NCBI RefSeq assembly: GCF_022965805.1 | Contig: NC_133104.1 | Coordinates: 35,632,682-35,696,681 of the forward strand | Direction of reading: 5' to 3' | Origin: Primulina eburnea | Lineage: Eukaryota > Streptophyta > Magnoliopsida > Lamiales > Gesneriaceae | Length of the DNA stretch: 64,000 nt | Part shown: piece after piece, positions 24,660 through 36,377 of the stretch | How the letters are laid out: every line of letters begins with the position of its first letter | Position numbering within the stretch: the stretch's first letter is position 1 | Notes under the pieces: model-generated | Told to the model about the DNA's origin: nothing | Database searches by the model: none | What the model saw: only the letters and a program-made list of their open reading frames with translations | Program-made: the position numbers and the translations under genes

Positions 24660-26260
24660 AAACAATATTTATTTTAATAATATTTTAAATTATTACATTT
24701 ATTTTATTGTATATTTATGTAAGCTACATAAATAAATAAAATATTTGAATATACAATAGATACCTACTGAGGTCTGTATCTCAACGTAAGATCATGAAAT
24801 TCATTATGAAGCGTATCATATATTCTAAACAGGTTATTAGTCGAATATGTCGTCTAAAATAAGAATAAAGATCGCTTGAACTTTAGATTAACATCTGTGA
24901 TGGAAACTTAATGTTTTATTGGTAAAGACATAGAGATGTTCATTCATATATATGTTTGATCGTTTGATGATACACTAAACAACTTTCCTTCGAATTGTGC
25001 ATGTGGGTATCATTTATCGAGTGGAATATCGCGGTTATGGTTGTACACCATTAGTCATTTGACTTGTGACAGCGTAGAGGCTTTAAGTACTAGCACACAG
25101 TTTGATCTGTTTACCAAATCCATTGAGGGTAATTAGGTAGCGAGGTTTAGTGTAGTTTCGAAATACATAAGAGCAAATGCATTATAATCAGGGATTCACC
25201 GCTCGCCTACGGGTGAAGATATTTTATGTGATCTGATTAGTTAATAGTGAAAGGAATATATGACCAGAGGAAGACATGTGCATTTTGGAAAGATGTTTCA
25301 TCATTTGCACATATCATATCACTGTTATTACTAAAAGATATATCACATCTCGTTATACCAATGGTTGCATATTTGATCGAGATATATGAGTTGATAGAAC
25401 TGTACTGTACGATAACCATAACTTAACGTTTTTTCAGGCACTATCGGTGATATCTGGAGATCGTGGGACGATGCTCTAGACGTTGTTATCATGATCTGAT
25501 GTGTGTAATCAGACTTGATTTCTGGCGTTTACTCAAGGAATTGATGAAAAGAATGAGACTAATTAGGATAAGCCTGAATAACAACAAATATTGTTCTAAG
25601 TCACATGGAGTTGTGAACCCACGAATAGTTGTATCACTGAACCATTGATGATCACATAAGTATTGGATTTCGTGTTTCCATTGAGATAGTCAAGTTTAGG
25701 GAGTTGATTTTGACGGCTGTAATTTGATGGAGATCAAATTGATTACTTGTGAATGAGTTTATAAGTTGATTCCACGTAATAGAAGACGTGGAAGTTAGCT
25801 TAACAACTAATTAAATGAGAATAGTGGAACTGCTTGTTTTAGTTAAGGAGTCCACAAAACTGCAGCTACCAAATATGGATAAGTGGAAAATTTTGTCATT
25901 CGAAATTTTCAATTTTCGTTATATGAACAAGATTTGTACCTTCGATCATTGACGTTGTCTGACCATCGATCGATGTTACAATGGGTTCACAATTATTTAA
26001 TCAATAAATTTAAAATCTCTAATTAAGCAATAATATTAGTAGTTGTGACTATTATGTACAAGGTTCTCATGCAATATTATAGAAGAGTCTTGAATTGATT
26101 AAATAAATAATTTGGCGATTAAATAAAAGTTATTTATTAATATATATATATATATATAGATAATATTAATATATATATATATTTATATTATATCGCCGCG
26201 GAATTTCTATAATTCCAGAAAATCAATCTCTGGTCCAAAACGTCGTTTAGATCTTTAGTA
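24660..26260 (+). mobile_element. Copia LTR-type remnant (same family as 46.3-47.4 kb)
   Basis: 24760-25400 on the plus strand aligns by eye with the minus strand of 46600-47370. Both have GAAATTCATTATGAAGCGT/CTTATTAGGAAGTGC-type, ACAGGTTATTAGTCGAAT, TATCATTTATCGAGTGGAATA, GTACACCATTAGTC and GATTCACC...GGTGAAGATAT blocks. As the latter precedes a copia gag, this is probably a solo or truncated copia LTR. I could not find clean TG...CA ends. AT repeats lie at 26140-26190. Confidence 0.6.
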
Positions 26261-26273
26261 CGATCTATCTTGA

Positions 26274-26359
26274 GGTGTTTTTTTAAAAATAATGTAAATT
26301 TTAATATTTTTTCAAAACTAATGTAAGAAAAAAATGCAAAACTAAGGCAATCCGCGCTT
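26274..26359 (+). repeat. Left terminal inverted repeat of the MULE
   Basis: About 86 bases, starting GGTGTTTTTTTAAAAATAATG and ending in CAATCCGCGCTT. Matches the right end with a few substitutions and one-base gaps. Confidence 0.88.
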
Positions 26360-26650
26360 GTACCAGCGCGAACGGTGCCTCAAACTCTTAACCAAGCGCA
26401 ACGGTACTCACGTGAGCCATCTGCGCTCGTAATCGGACGGTTCTTTTCTCCCTCTTCCACACGGCTCTCTCCCATTCGTCCAAGCCTTATCTATGTGCGA
26501 TTCCTTTCTTTCTTTCCTTCTCCTGCTCTTTATCCTTTCCTCTGTCCTCTCTTATCTTTTTCCCCTCGTTCTCCCCATTTCTCGGTTTCTCAATTTCTCG
26601 CAGAAAATTTTTTTTAGACGAAGTTGAGAAGATCTACGGCATATTTTAGA

Positions 26651-28656
26651 ATGACAGATAATCGAAATCCAGAAGATCCCAGTGTCCTCTAGTTACAAAC
26701 GACACATATGTCATCAAGAGTGTCTTCGTTAACCGTTGATGATATTGTGAAAGTGAAGAGGTCAGACAATTTGATTTGGAAGTTATATACTGATAATTAC
26801 TTACACAGGCGTGTACTAGTATATTTAAATCATATGGGTTTTTATGGAGTTTTAGAATGTGGGTCACAAGTTCTTGATAATCATTTGATTACTGCGCTTG
26901 TTGAACGTTGGCGACGCGAGACACACACGTTTCATTTTACATGTGGTGAAGCAACAGTGACATTACAATATGTTTCAATCATTTGAGGTCTAACAATTGA
27001 TGGTGAAGCAGTAACTGGAGTATAGGTATCACATAAAGTTGAGGAATGGCAACACATATGTTTAGATATGTTGGGATTTTTGCCAGCATCTAAATATTTG
27101 AAAGGTGGTCATCTGTCTATGACTGCACTACACGATCATTGTAAACCTTGTTAATGATGAAACTTCAGATGTAGATGTTGTGAAATTTACTCGTTGTGTT
27201 GCGTTAATGATTATTAGAGGAATAATGTTCCCTGATTATCAAGGAGGTTCAAGTAGACTAATATTTTTGCAACTGCTACGAGATGTTGATAACGTGACGT
27301 CGTATAGTTGGGATAGTGCAGTTTTAGCGTTTCTATACCGTGAGCTGTGTAACGCGTCACGTATAGAGAAGACTACAATGGCTGGACCTTTATATATCCT
27401 GCAGGTATCATTAATGTGATGTGATTATTTAACACATATTTTAGTAAATGTTAATTGTTTTTTATTATTATAAGCAGATATAGGCATGGAGCAAGATTAA
27501 ATGTGTTAACCCCGATCGAGATGGGTTAACATTAGTTGTACCTCTCGTTGTTCCGAATGGTTTCATTCCAGTTTCTCCATATGGTGCACGGTAATATTTA
27601 AAAATTTATGGTGGTAATATCATATATATCTTGTATATTTCTTTATATGTAATTTATTATTTTTATAATTGTAGGTGGAAATATGGATTTAGTTACACAC
27701 ATTCGCCAACACATTCTGTAAGAATTATAAGGGATTCTCTAGATCGTATTAATAATAATGAGGTATTATAAAATGTTAATACGTACTAATGATTTAACGA
27801 AGACTATTTTGTTTTGATTAATTAAATGACTATTCAAAGGTAATTTTTTTTTTCAGTTTAATTGGAGCGTAAACAAGAAAAATGACATAGATGTGAAGAC
27901 GATTATTGAATCATATGACAACAGAATATGGCGATGTGTTTGTCCCTTTATATGCTTTGACATCGTGGAGATGCATCGTCCTAATCGGGTAATGCGACAA
28001 TTTGGAATACGACAATCAATTCCAGGGTCTGTCGTCGACAATGACGATATGCATAATATCACGAGAATAGGACATCGAAACACCGATTGGAGAGATTATC
28101 ATAGGAATTCAATTGAGTTATGGAATAATAAGCTGAGCTATTTTTTTAAAGGGGTGCGACACGAACGATCGATGCAAACTGACGAAGACTACTTCCAATA
28201 GTACAATCGAATAACTGTGCGCACCATATCACCTGCAGTTAATGTCGTTGGTTTTCAACCACATCCGTACACTACTTTTGTTGGAGAAGCTAATGTTCAA
28301 CAAAATTTTAGTACACCTTATCCGTTTTGGCAGGAACCTCTAATACTCAACCTGGTTTTTTCAGTGATTCAGGGTTTGGTGACTTTGGTTCGTTTGGTCA
28401 GACCGATTTTCAGACTTCTTATTGGTCGAACACACAAAGTTTCACAAATTTGCTTATTGTTGGACCTCAGCATATTGTGCATGACACTCGACCACAGAGG
28501 AATGTTATTTCCCCTATCACTTATCCAGGTTACTCAAATGAGGCTATTCCTGAAAATGTAGGATTGCGTAGAGGGACGAGAAGACGCAATCCACCTGATT
28601 GTGGAACAGGTAGCCATTTGTATCATTTTAATTATGACGATGAATTTTCTAATTAA
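26651..28656 (+). pseudogene. Plant mobile domain (PMD, MAIN/MAIL1-like) gene inside the MULE
   Basis: PMD proteins include the Arabidopsis MAIN/MAIL1 silencing factors and many transposon-borne relatives. Exons by splice signals and protein continuity: 26651-27404, 27477-27590, 27675-27762 and 27857 onward to a TAA at 28654-28656. The start reads MTDNRNPEDPSVL. Then come MSSRVSSL, LVERWRRETHTFHFTCGEATVTLQ (the best PMD signature), MIIRGIMFPD, the split WAW.. / VPNGFIPVSPYGAR / WKYGF, HRPNRVMRQFGIRQ, DWRDYH and the C-terminal LRRGTRRRNPPDCGTGSHL. At least five stops or frame changes (for example codon 14, after VSII, TAG for the first Trp of WAW, TAG at 28199) make it a pseudogene. Order and introns are preserved. 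Confidence 0.88.
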
Positions 28657-28885
28657 TTGTAACTATAAAATTTCTATTGTTGTACATTTTGCATTGTTGC
28701 ATCGTGTAAATTTTATTATTTCTATAGTATAGTGTTGCTAAGCGAAAGATAAGATGAATAAAAATGCAGGGAAAAAACACAAATAAACAAAGGTGAAATA
28801 AAAATATTTCGCATCTTAACAGTAAGAATACACACAATCGGAAGATAAGATCAAAATACATAATTGACGTCCAATTATGAATCGT
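28657..28885. other. Spacer between converging genes in the MULE
   Basis: AT-rich tail-to-tail interval between the PMD gene and the minus-strand gene. No coding region recognised. Confidence 0.4.
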
Positions 28886-28888
28886 TGA

Positions 28889-30019
28889 TCACGACTCATC
28901 CTCATCATTATCTGGTGTTGGCACTCCTGATGCATTCCCTTGCGGCTGATAGTCATACTGAAAATTGAACGGAGGAATGAACGGCGGAGGTGGAGGGATG
29001 GTCCCTGGGTCAACACCCATGTGGACCATCGTTGTCTGCATCATGGACTCGATATATACAAAATGTTCGTTGTGGTTCAAGTTAACTTGTTCCTGATAAG
29101 CCATGAAGGCAATAGTCTCATCTACTTTGTCATTTAGGGACCGTATGTGGGGTTGTGGGCGACGCGGGACGGCGGTGCTCGATCCACCTGTATCTCTCAC
29201 ATTCGTCCTGAAGTCTAACTGTCGTTAGAGTATTTTCGCTGCAAGTCCCTGTGCACAAATGGGCTTCATTGGTTGAAGCCACTCTTCATCATCACGGAAC
29301 ACAACCCCAGCCATCGCACACAACTCTGATATGATACTGGGAAAGAAAAGCCCGATGTGTCTATTATGAAAGCTCATCAAAATCTGAGAATTGATAAGCT
29401 TTCCCACAATGATTGGGTAACCCTGAGATAAAAGCATATAGAACCACGGCCCGCTCCTTTTGTGCTTCACTTTTGTGTGAGACCTGACATCATTCTCCTT
29501 GCCAAAAATAAATACCAAAGATCATTATCATCCGTCAGATATTTTTCATCAAAACAACTCGGTGACCCCCCCCTATTGGTTTCCTGATCGCCCCTGGATG
29601 ACACAGGGTATCGATTATCACACTATAATCAGGGTTAGGCAACCAAATTCTGGAAGGCGGAATCATCGACGTCGGGTGTTTCTAAAAAAACATTGATTAT
29701 ACCCGAATCAAATGACACAAGTTTACCTCGGACAAATGCCTTGCCATCCGTCCTCTCACTCGCATTTGCATAAAATTCTCGTACCATCGATACCACTGCC
29801 GCTTTCGGTTGAGATCCAATTTTTTCCATCTGCGTTTCTCCAACCCAACAAGAGGCCCAACGTATCGATCCTCCATTTGTCTACAAAATCCCCGCTCGGT
29901 GATTGGGTTTCTATTAATTTTGGCATGTTCATACCGAGCCTGCGCCGCATCACTAACAAATCGAATTCTATCAAACGAAGAAGAAGAGCCGGGATTTCCT
30001 CTCACCTTCTTGGGAGCCA
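28889..30019 (-). pseudogene. Plant transposon-associated protein (PF20167-like), broken
   Basis: From an ATG at 30017-30019 the minus strand reads MAPKKVRGNPGSSSSFDRIRF and ARYEHAKINRNPITERGF. It then slips frame near 29830 to EKIGSQPKAAVVSMVREFYANA and FVRGKLVSFDSGIINVFL, and further on gives GPWFYMLLSQGYPIIVGKLI...IGLFFPSIISELCAMAGVVF, ending with a Pro-rich tail (28889-29200). This arrangement matches the 'putative plant transposon protein' family found across plant genomes, as far as I recognise it; its biochemical role is unknown to me. Several frame breaks. Its upstream region (30200-30420) is the hairpin cluster. It may belong to a separate element nested in the MULE. Confidence 0.7.
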
Positions 30020-30200
30020 TGGTTTGAGAATGAGATGAGGATTTGATTATTTGTTTTGAGAATGAAATAAGGAAAATGTGAGGAGGAAAGATAAATGAGA
30101 GAGATTTGGAAAGTGATGGTTTTGAGATAAGGAGATTTGGATAAGAGGATGAGAAATATAAAGGAAAGGGAAGGGGAAAGAAAATTAGGGGGAGGGTAAA

Positions 30201-30420
30201 CCTCGCGCCCGAGCGGTATCTTTTTCCAGCGCACCTCTCGCGCCGGAGCGGTAACAAGATACCGCTCGAGCGCGAGGCGCTCTGGAAACAATTTCCAGAG
30301 CACCTCGCACTCGAGTGGTAACAAATTACCGCTCAGGCGCGAGGTGCTCTGGAAATGTTCCCACTTCACCTCTCGCGCCCGAGCGGTACTTTGTTATCAC
30401 ACGGGCGCAAACATTACACT
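30201..30420. repeat. GC-rich hairpin cluster upstream of the minus-strand gene in the MULE
   Basis: Arms 30237-30253 and 30260-30276 (CTCGCGC..GAGCGGTA / TACCGCTC..GCGCGAG, two mismatches, 6-base loop). A second hairpin lies at about 30303-30345 (CCTCGCACTCGAGTGGTAA / TTACCGCTCAGGCGCGAGG). Single arms lie at 30201-30219 and 30370-30388. Separators contain CTCTGGAAA(T/C). The arm sequence is the same as in the LTR at 57974-58152. Confidence 0.88.
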
Positions 30421-30552
30421 AGTATATATTTAACTAGTAAATGCAATTTTTACTTCCGACATAAAGTAAAATTTCTCAAAACAAAAAAGAGGTAAATAAA
30501 TTATTTCTCATACATCATATCAACTATTATTACAATTTAACAAAATATTTCA

Positions 30553-33150
30553 TCAATGTTGTCTCTGTCTTGAAATAGTTGTGTCCATCTTATTTCTTAA
30601 TCGAGTTGTTCGATCTCTACCAACTCTTCTTCTTTCACGTCTAACAGGGTTGTGGTGCAATTTGAAAGTTGGAGGATCCCAGTAACGCTCATCTGCAAGA
30701 GGTTGAAATCTACCTTCATAAGTCGCTAAGTACTCAGATATGTTATACCATAGCTGCACAAGTGTCTTGGGATCCAACGAGTGCCACTTTGCAGTACAAA
30801 TAACATGAGAACATGGTATGCCAAAAATCGTCCATTTACCACATGAGCAATCCAGCATTGATAACTTGACCACCTGCATATGTTGGCCACGACTTGGTCT
30901 TCCTACAGTTGCAACCGAAGCAGTTTGCTCACGAACATCATATTTGGCAACACGATGTTCAGTAGATTTTCTCACCCACTTCTCATACTTCCGACATGCA
31001 TAATTTGACCGCAGCTGATTTTCCTGAACCATACGACCACCTGTAGTCACATGTTCAATAAAAATATTTTACGCACCTCAGAAGTGTCAAGTGTACTATT
31101 GCAGATATAGGAAGTCTACGAGCACCCTTCAAGACAATATTTAAACACTCCGACATATTGGTTGTCATCACCCCACGACTCCAACCACCGTCATGAGCCA
31201 AACTCCATTTTTCTTTCTCAATTCCAGCTAGATAGCGGTGCGCCAAAATGTTTTTATTCTTGATTGCCTCCATTATTGATTCAAACTTACAATTTTGACT
31301 TTGTGTGCCTGACGCCCAACATAAATCTTTCAGATGGACGTCTTTGAATTTAGTGTTAAATTTTGAACACACGTGTCTCAAACAAAAACTATGCACACCG
31401 TGTGGAGGTTGAAAATATGGTGGATCTGCAGTTGCACGCACGATTCCCTTATGTCTATCAGAAATAAGACACACGCCACTTTCACCACAAACAACATGTC
31501 TTCCTAGGTTCTCCAAGAACCATTTCCAAGAATCTGTTGTTTCTTCATCCACAATAGCAAATGCTAGCGGTAGAACCTGATTGTTCGCATCCAGAGTGAC
31601 ACCGATCAACATTTTGTAATTGTATTTGGTATACAAGTGTGTACCATCAACACTAATTATTTTTCGACAATGTCAAAACCCATCAACACACGGCCTGAAC
31701 GCCCTGAAAACATAGTTCAGTGTCTTACTCATTTCATTGTTGGCTCTGAGATGCTTTCACTCCACAACTGTTCCCGGATTATATTTGGAAAGACCACACA
31801 TATATTTTGGAAGTAATTGAACGGAGCTCTCCCATGTACCATAAGCAATTTCCATAGCACGTTTCAAACTTCGTCATGCCTTCGTGTACGAGATTTGATA
31901 TCCATATTTATCTTCACATTTTCGATGATATACTTAATCTCGTACGAAGGATCACAATGAACAACTCCCAAAAGCATACGTGCCACCATATCACTGTTCA
32001 AATTCTTATGGTCTATACCAACCGAGGTAGATATAAATGTATGAGGCCCGTCATATTTTGTTATTTTCCAATAACCAGTCTTGGCCTTCAAAGAAGCGTG
32101 AAGTCCACATAGACAAATGGCCGTAGAAGAATTATTTTTACAACGTAACTTTCACAAACTGCGTGTGCTCTCCACGACACGGTACTCACGCCGGACAACT
32201 CTGACTGAAGAATCTTTGACAGATGCAATAAGATCATTTTTATCTTTAAATAACATATCAACACATATTTCACCTCTATCCGGATTGTAATAGCTTGATT
32301 GCACTTCACAAGGAACATTGACAGAATCAGGAAGCTCTTCCCCAAAAAAATTATTGAACATTGATGGCATTTCATAAATGTTTGACAGAAATGGTACAGT
32401 CTGCCTCTGTAATGTGTCACCTGGTGGTTGTCGAGATGATGTCCCCTCATCAAGATTTGTAAAAGTATTCACTTCATCATCAACATTCACTTCTTCTTCT
32501 TCAGACTCGCTGTATGACATATCTGGTTCGGAATCAGTCCTCCAAATATCATCATGATTGGCCTGATCTGACAACGAGCACTTGAATCTAATGTTGGATT
32601 CGGCCAATATGGAGCATTATTTTGTTCCGACGAGACATTTATATATTGGTCCCAAGGCCCACTTACATCATCGAAACTCATATTACCGAGTCCTTCAGTA
32701 ATCTGTGGAACATTAAGATTCTTGCTCCTGGAATCCACCATATGTTGACGTACCGGGTTGGTTATAAAAAGCTGAATTGGATGCATGTGGAACGTAGGAT
32801 TCGGGCTCATCAAATCCAACATTATGCTCAATTGAATTTGCTTCCACGTACAGATACAAAACATGCATTTTGTCACATTGCATTATAAACTGTAAAGCAT
32901 CATCATCAACGAGATTGACTTGAATTTCATGCCAAGATGCTCTCTCCATGAATGAATACTTTGTTGACATCTTCAGAGAAAAAATCGCCGGAACTATAGA
33001 TATCATTCTATGCACAACTTCAACTAAATCCATCAAATTAATAAATCGTAATACTCGTATCGGTCTAACAAATGGAATGCTATATTCAATCGATCCATCA
33101 TCACTTACTACATGACCACCAAAATATAAAAGTACATCGATGTTAGACAT
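30553..33150 (-). pseudogene. MULE transposase (MuDR type) with SWIM zinc finger, broken
   Basis: N-terminal: from 33150 MSNIDVLLYFGGHVVSDDGSI and MERASWHEIQVNLVDDDAL, usual for this MULE lineage. Middle: acidic/Ser-rich linker (32152-32607), then the MuDR N-terminal DNA-binding remnant (FKDKNDLIASVK, YRVVES, and after a break GYWKITKYDGPHTF, 31864-32091). Catalytic part 31055-31670 has the three acids visible: Asp in SVDGTH (about 31645-31657), Asp in ISDRHKG and Glu in MSECLN. C-terminal part 30553-31050 has the SWIM finger CSCGKWTIFGIPCSHV. At least four frame breaks or stops, so the element cannot supply its own transposase. Confidence 0.9.
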
Positions 33151-33414
33151 TTTGTCAATGAAATTTGAGAGAAAATTTAGGCTAAAGTTGATAACTCATT
33201 CATTGAATATTTCATCAATTATATAGGAGAAGAAATATGAAGACTATTCATATTTGAATTATTGTTCTTACACGTGATTTTCGAGAGTCTCAGCTTTGAA
33301 TCTGAAATTATCATTTCAGAGTTTCAGCTTTCACGTGAAAATTATTTTCAGGCAGCGTACGTAAACGAAATGAGCGGACAATAAAAATCGAAAAACTTAA
33401 AAAAAATAAAAATA

Positions 33415-33560
33415 TTACGGTCTGCGCTTACCAAGCGCGGACAGTGCTCACGTGGAGCACCGTCCGCGCTTGGTAAGCTCGGACGCTGCTCCACGTAGGA
33501 CCGTCCATACTGACGAAGCACGGATGCTGCTCCACGTGAGCACCGTCCGTGCTTGGTAAG
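33415..33560. repeat. Subterminal inverted repeats with CACGTG in the MULE right end
   Basis: Alternating arms of the type TCCGCGCTTGGTAAGC / GCTTACCAAGCGCGGAC and GCTCCACGT(G)AGCACCGTCCG recur three to four times, each with a CCACGTGAG or CTCACGTGG (G-box core). The left end has one related unit (26350-26430: GCGCTTGTACCAGCGCG and ACTCACGTGAGC). Confidence 0.8.
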
Positions 33561-33648
33561 CGCGGATTGTCTTAGTTTTGCAATTTTTTTTCTTACATTA
33601 TTTTTGAAAAAAGATTTAAAATTTACATTATTTTTAAAAAAAAAACCC
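33558..33648 (-). repeat. Right terminal inverted repeat of the MULE
   Basis: About 91 bases, the reverse of the left end (see 26274-26359), with a longer A run just inside the terminal CCC. Confidence 0.88.
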
Positions 33649-34424
33649 ATACTATGAACAAACTTTCTGATCATATATTTGATTTGACGACCGAAGGAGG
33701 AAGATCTGTTTGTAGAGATTTACAAGAAGAGTTATTTTCTTAAAACATTAAATAGTTGAAGTCGGCGTTATATACCCACAAAGGATGCTACAATTTTTAT
33801 TTTGCTTAAAATTTGAGAAAAAAGTGAAATGATTGCCCTTGAGAATATCCTTTTTGATGAACAATATTTTTAATATAATTAATTAATCACATCCAAATGT
33901 AGGGGCCTTATTCCTGTCACCGTTGTTTATAAGAAGTGGAGCAATATATCAAAGTACTACTACTAGTTACCTTATGTGGTCTATATTCATTTACAACTAA
34001 TTATAAACTTTTTCCTTAATTAATTATCATATGAATGAATATATAAAATTTCTCAACACCTTGGAAACAACTACAAAAATAAAATTTAAAAACTAGCAAA
34101 AGAAAAATCACACAGAGTCTGAATCAATTATTTATAACTCATCTGACACAAACATCATAAATTTTAGATGAAATTTCGAGTACAAAGTCTAATTATATAA
34201 AAAAAATGTCCCATCTAAATAAATTGCATGGTGTTTGGGTAAGTTAAAGACATGGTCAAATCCTAGTGATTAAAGGTGTGGGTAGGCTGCTTTATGAGCT
34301 TTTCACGTACTTCAAATTGACATCTCAACCTTCGAAATCAGTCTCAACTAATTTCGTAAAATTGATCTAAATCGTCTTAATTCAGTTGTGGTTGGGAGCT
34401 CAAAAGCTTTTTTTTTTTTTTTTT
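33649..34424. other. AT-rich intergenic sequence; half of a duplicated block
   Basis: No gene. 34035-34225 is closely repeated at 41556-41746 (ATATAAAATTTCTCAACACC, ...CCATCTAAATAAATTG). See that entry. Confidence 0.6.
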
Positions 34425-34425
34425 T

Positions 34426-34745
34426 TGACAAAAACTCGTGTAAGACGGTTTCACGGGTCATATTTTATGAGACAGATCTGTTGGTTATCCATGAAAAAAT
34501 ATTACTTTTTATTTTGAATATCGGTAGGATAGACTTTCACGTGTCATATTTTGTGAGACAGATCTGTTGGTTAACCATGAAAAAATATTACTTTTATTTT
34601 GAATATCAGTAGGATAGACTTTCACGGATTATATTTTGTGAGACAGATCTGTTGGTTATCCATGAAAAAATATTATTTTTTATTTTGAATATCGATAGGA
34701 TTGACCCGTCTCACAGATAAAGATTCGTGAGACCGTCTCTTTTTT
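34426..34745 (+). mobile_element. MITE of the GAGACGGTCTCAC family, with internal tandem copies
   Basis: The ends carry GTGTAAGACGGTTTCACGGG and its mirror CGTGAGACCGTCTC. The middle (34455-34690) is three tandem units of about 92 bp, each CATATTTTGTGAGACAGATCTGTTGGTTA..CCATGAAAAAATATTACTTTT..TTTTGAATATC. The other copies in this window have one unit. Confidence 0.85.
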
Positions 34746-35640
34746 TTTTCCCAAGTTAATGTTTTGTAAATTTTGGATTTTAAATGTGTATCCAAATAGA
34801 TGAGTAGTTAATTTTTAGGTCGATGTACGATTATGCCAATAACATTAAAAAAATTGGAGGTTAAGATTAAATACAAGTGATAATAGGGGGTTCGTTAAAA
34901 ATTTAATAAAATAAATAAATAAACTTGTTATAAAGTTTATTTTACACAAAATAATGTATTTTTTATATTAAAATTAAGAAAATAAAAATTAAATAAATGT
35001 AAAATTATAATATGGTTTACAATAGTAAATGTATATAGATTTATTATTTATTTTCTTGATAGAAGTTATAAATTTTATTTTACACAAAAGAATGTATTTT
35101 TATATTACTTTTAGAAAATAAATGTAAAATTATAATGTGGTTAATAAAAATATTAAATGTGTATAGATATATTGTTTATTTTATTTGATTCCGGCATATG
35201 ATAATGAATTTTAATTATTTTTATATTTTATTATTTATTATTAATGACAAGGAGAATAGTTTTTATTATTATACCTGACGTACAATAAGGTATACTACTA
35301 GTATTCAGTGTCTGTTCAAGTTGATGAATTAAATGAACATTTGATCAATATTCAGGAGTAAGATTCTCGTAACCAATACATTCTCGGTCAAACCTGCCTA
35401 ACAGGATACGTATGACAATACGATTTATCTACCTAACACAATTTATAGACTACTGTATTACCTCCAAATACTTATCCAGTGCATTCCGAAAATAGGCAAT
35501 GGGGTTTCATAGTCATTAAAAAATATACTACCATTAAGTATTGTGGCTTAGATTAATCTTTTCCTAATTAAGTATCTAAATACAGTAAATAATTATTAAT
35601 CAAATAAGTCAAGACCTTTCAGAGAAAATATGTAAACATT
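34746..35640. other. AT-rich intergenic, nothing recognised
   Basis: No coding region or element ends. A short repeat (TATTTTACACAAAAxAATGTATTTTTATATT) occurs twice near 34940 and 35073. Confidence 0.4.
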
Positions 35641-35752
35641 TTATAAATGAGATTGTGTGTGTGTGTGTGAAATCAAATAAAGGACAATTTTTAGTGACTA
35701 CAACTGTTCATTCAACATTACATCAATCATCAATCACAAATATATTGAATAA

Positions 35753-36016
35753 GGAGACCGAGCATTAGCTTTCATGGTCACCCCACTTTCCCCGTGTACC
35801 ACTACACACACACACACACACACACAGATATATATATATATGTATATATATATATATGTGTACATATATATATATATGTGTACATATATATATATATGTA
35901 TATATATATATATGTGTGTGTATGTATATGAGTGTTGATATGCTAAGGAGACCGAGCATTAGCTTTCATGGTCACCCCACTTTCCCCGTGTACCACTACA
36001 CACACACACACATATA
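35753..36016. repeat. Direct duplication of about 190 bp with AC/AT microsatellites
   Basis: The phrase GAGACCGAGCATTAGCTTTC...GTGTACCACTACACACAC occurs at about 35755 and again at about 35948. Between them is a mixed (AC)n, (TA)n and TGTGTACATATA array. A fragment of the same array (GTGTATGTATATGAGTGTTGATATGCT) returns at 36470-36497. Confidence 0.85.
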
Positions 36017-36018
36017 TA

Positions 36019-36377
36019 CAGGGACGTAGCCAGGAATTAAATTGACACTGGGCTGAATGATAGTCCTAATAGCGACGGCTCTTCTAAAAACCGTCGCCGA
36101 TCTAAATCGGCGACGGTTTTGATTAAATCCGTCGTAAATCGGCGACGGTTTCTACAAAACTGTCGCTATATAGCGACGGTTAGAACAAAACTGTCGTAAC
36201 TTTAGCGACGGATTTAGTAAAATCGTCGCTAATCCATCCGTTTTTTTTTGTACTGGGCTGTGGGCTAAAATTTTTAACAAATTCAAAAATTTTAGCAACG
36301 TATATGGTAAAACCGTCGCTAATCCGAAAATCTAGCCTGGGCTGCAGCCCACATTAGCCTTTGCGGTGGCTCCGTCC

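Larger units (their letters stand above)
26274..33648. mobile_element. Mutator-like element (MULE), 7.4 kb, carrying extra genes
   Basis: Long terminal inverted repeats: 26274-26359 and 33558-33648 share TTTAAAAATAATGTAAATTTT, CAAAA(C/A)TAATGTAAGAAAAAA, TGCAAAACTAAG(G/A)CAATCCGCGCTT in opposite orientation. Between them are a MULE transposase with SWIM finger (minus), a plant mobile domain gene (plus) and a third transposon-type protein gene (minus). I see no clear 8-11-bp target duplication, so the outer ends are uncertain by several bases. All three genes are decayed. Confidence 0.85.
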
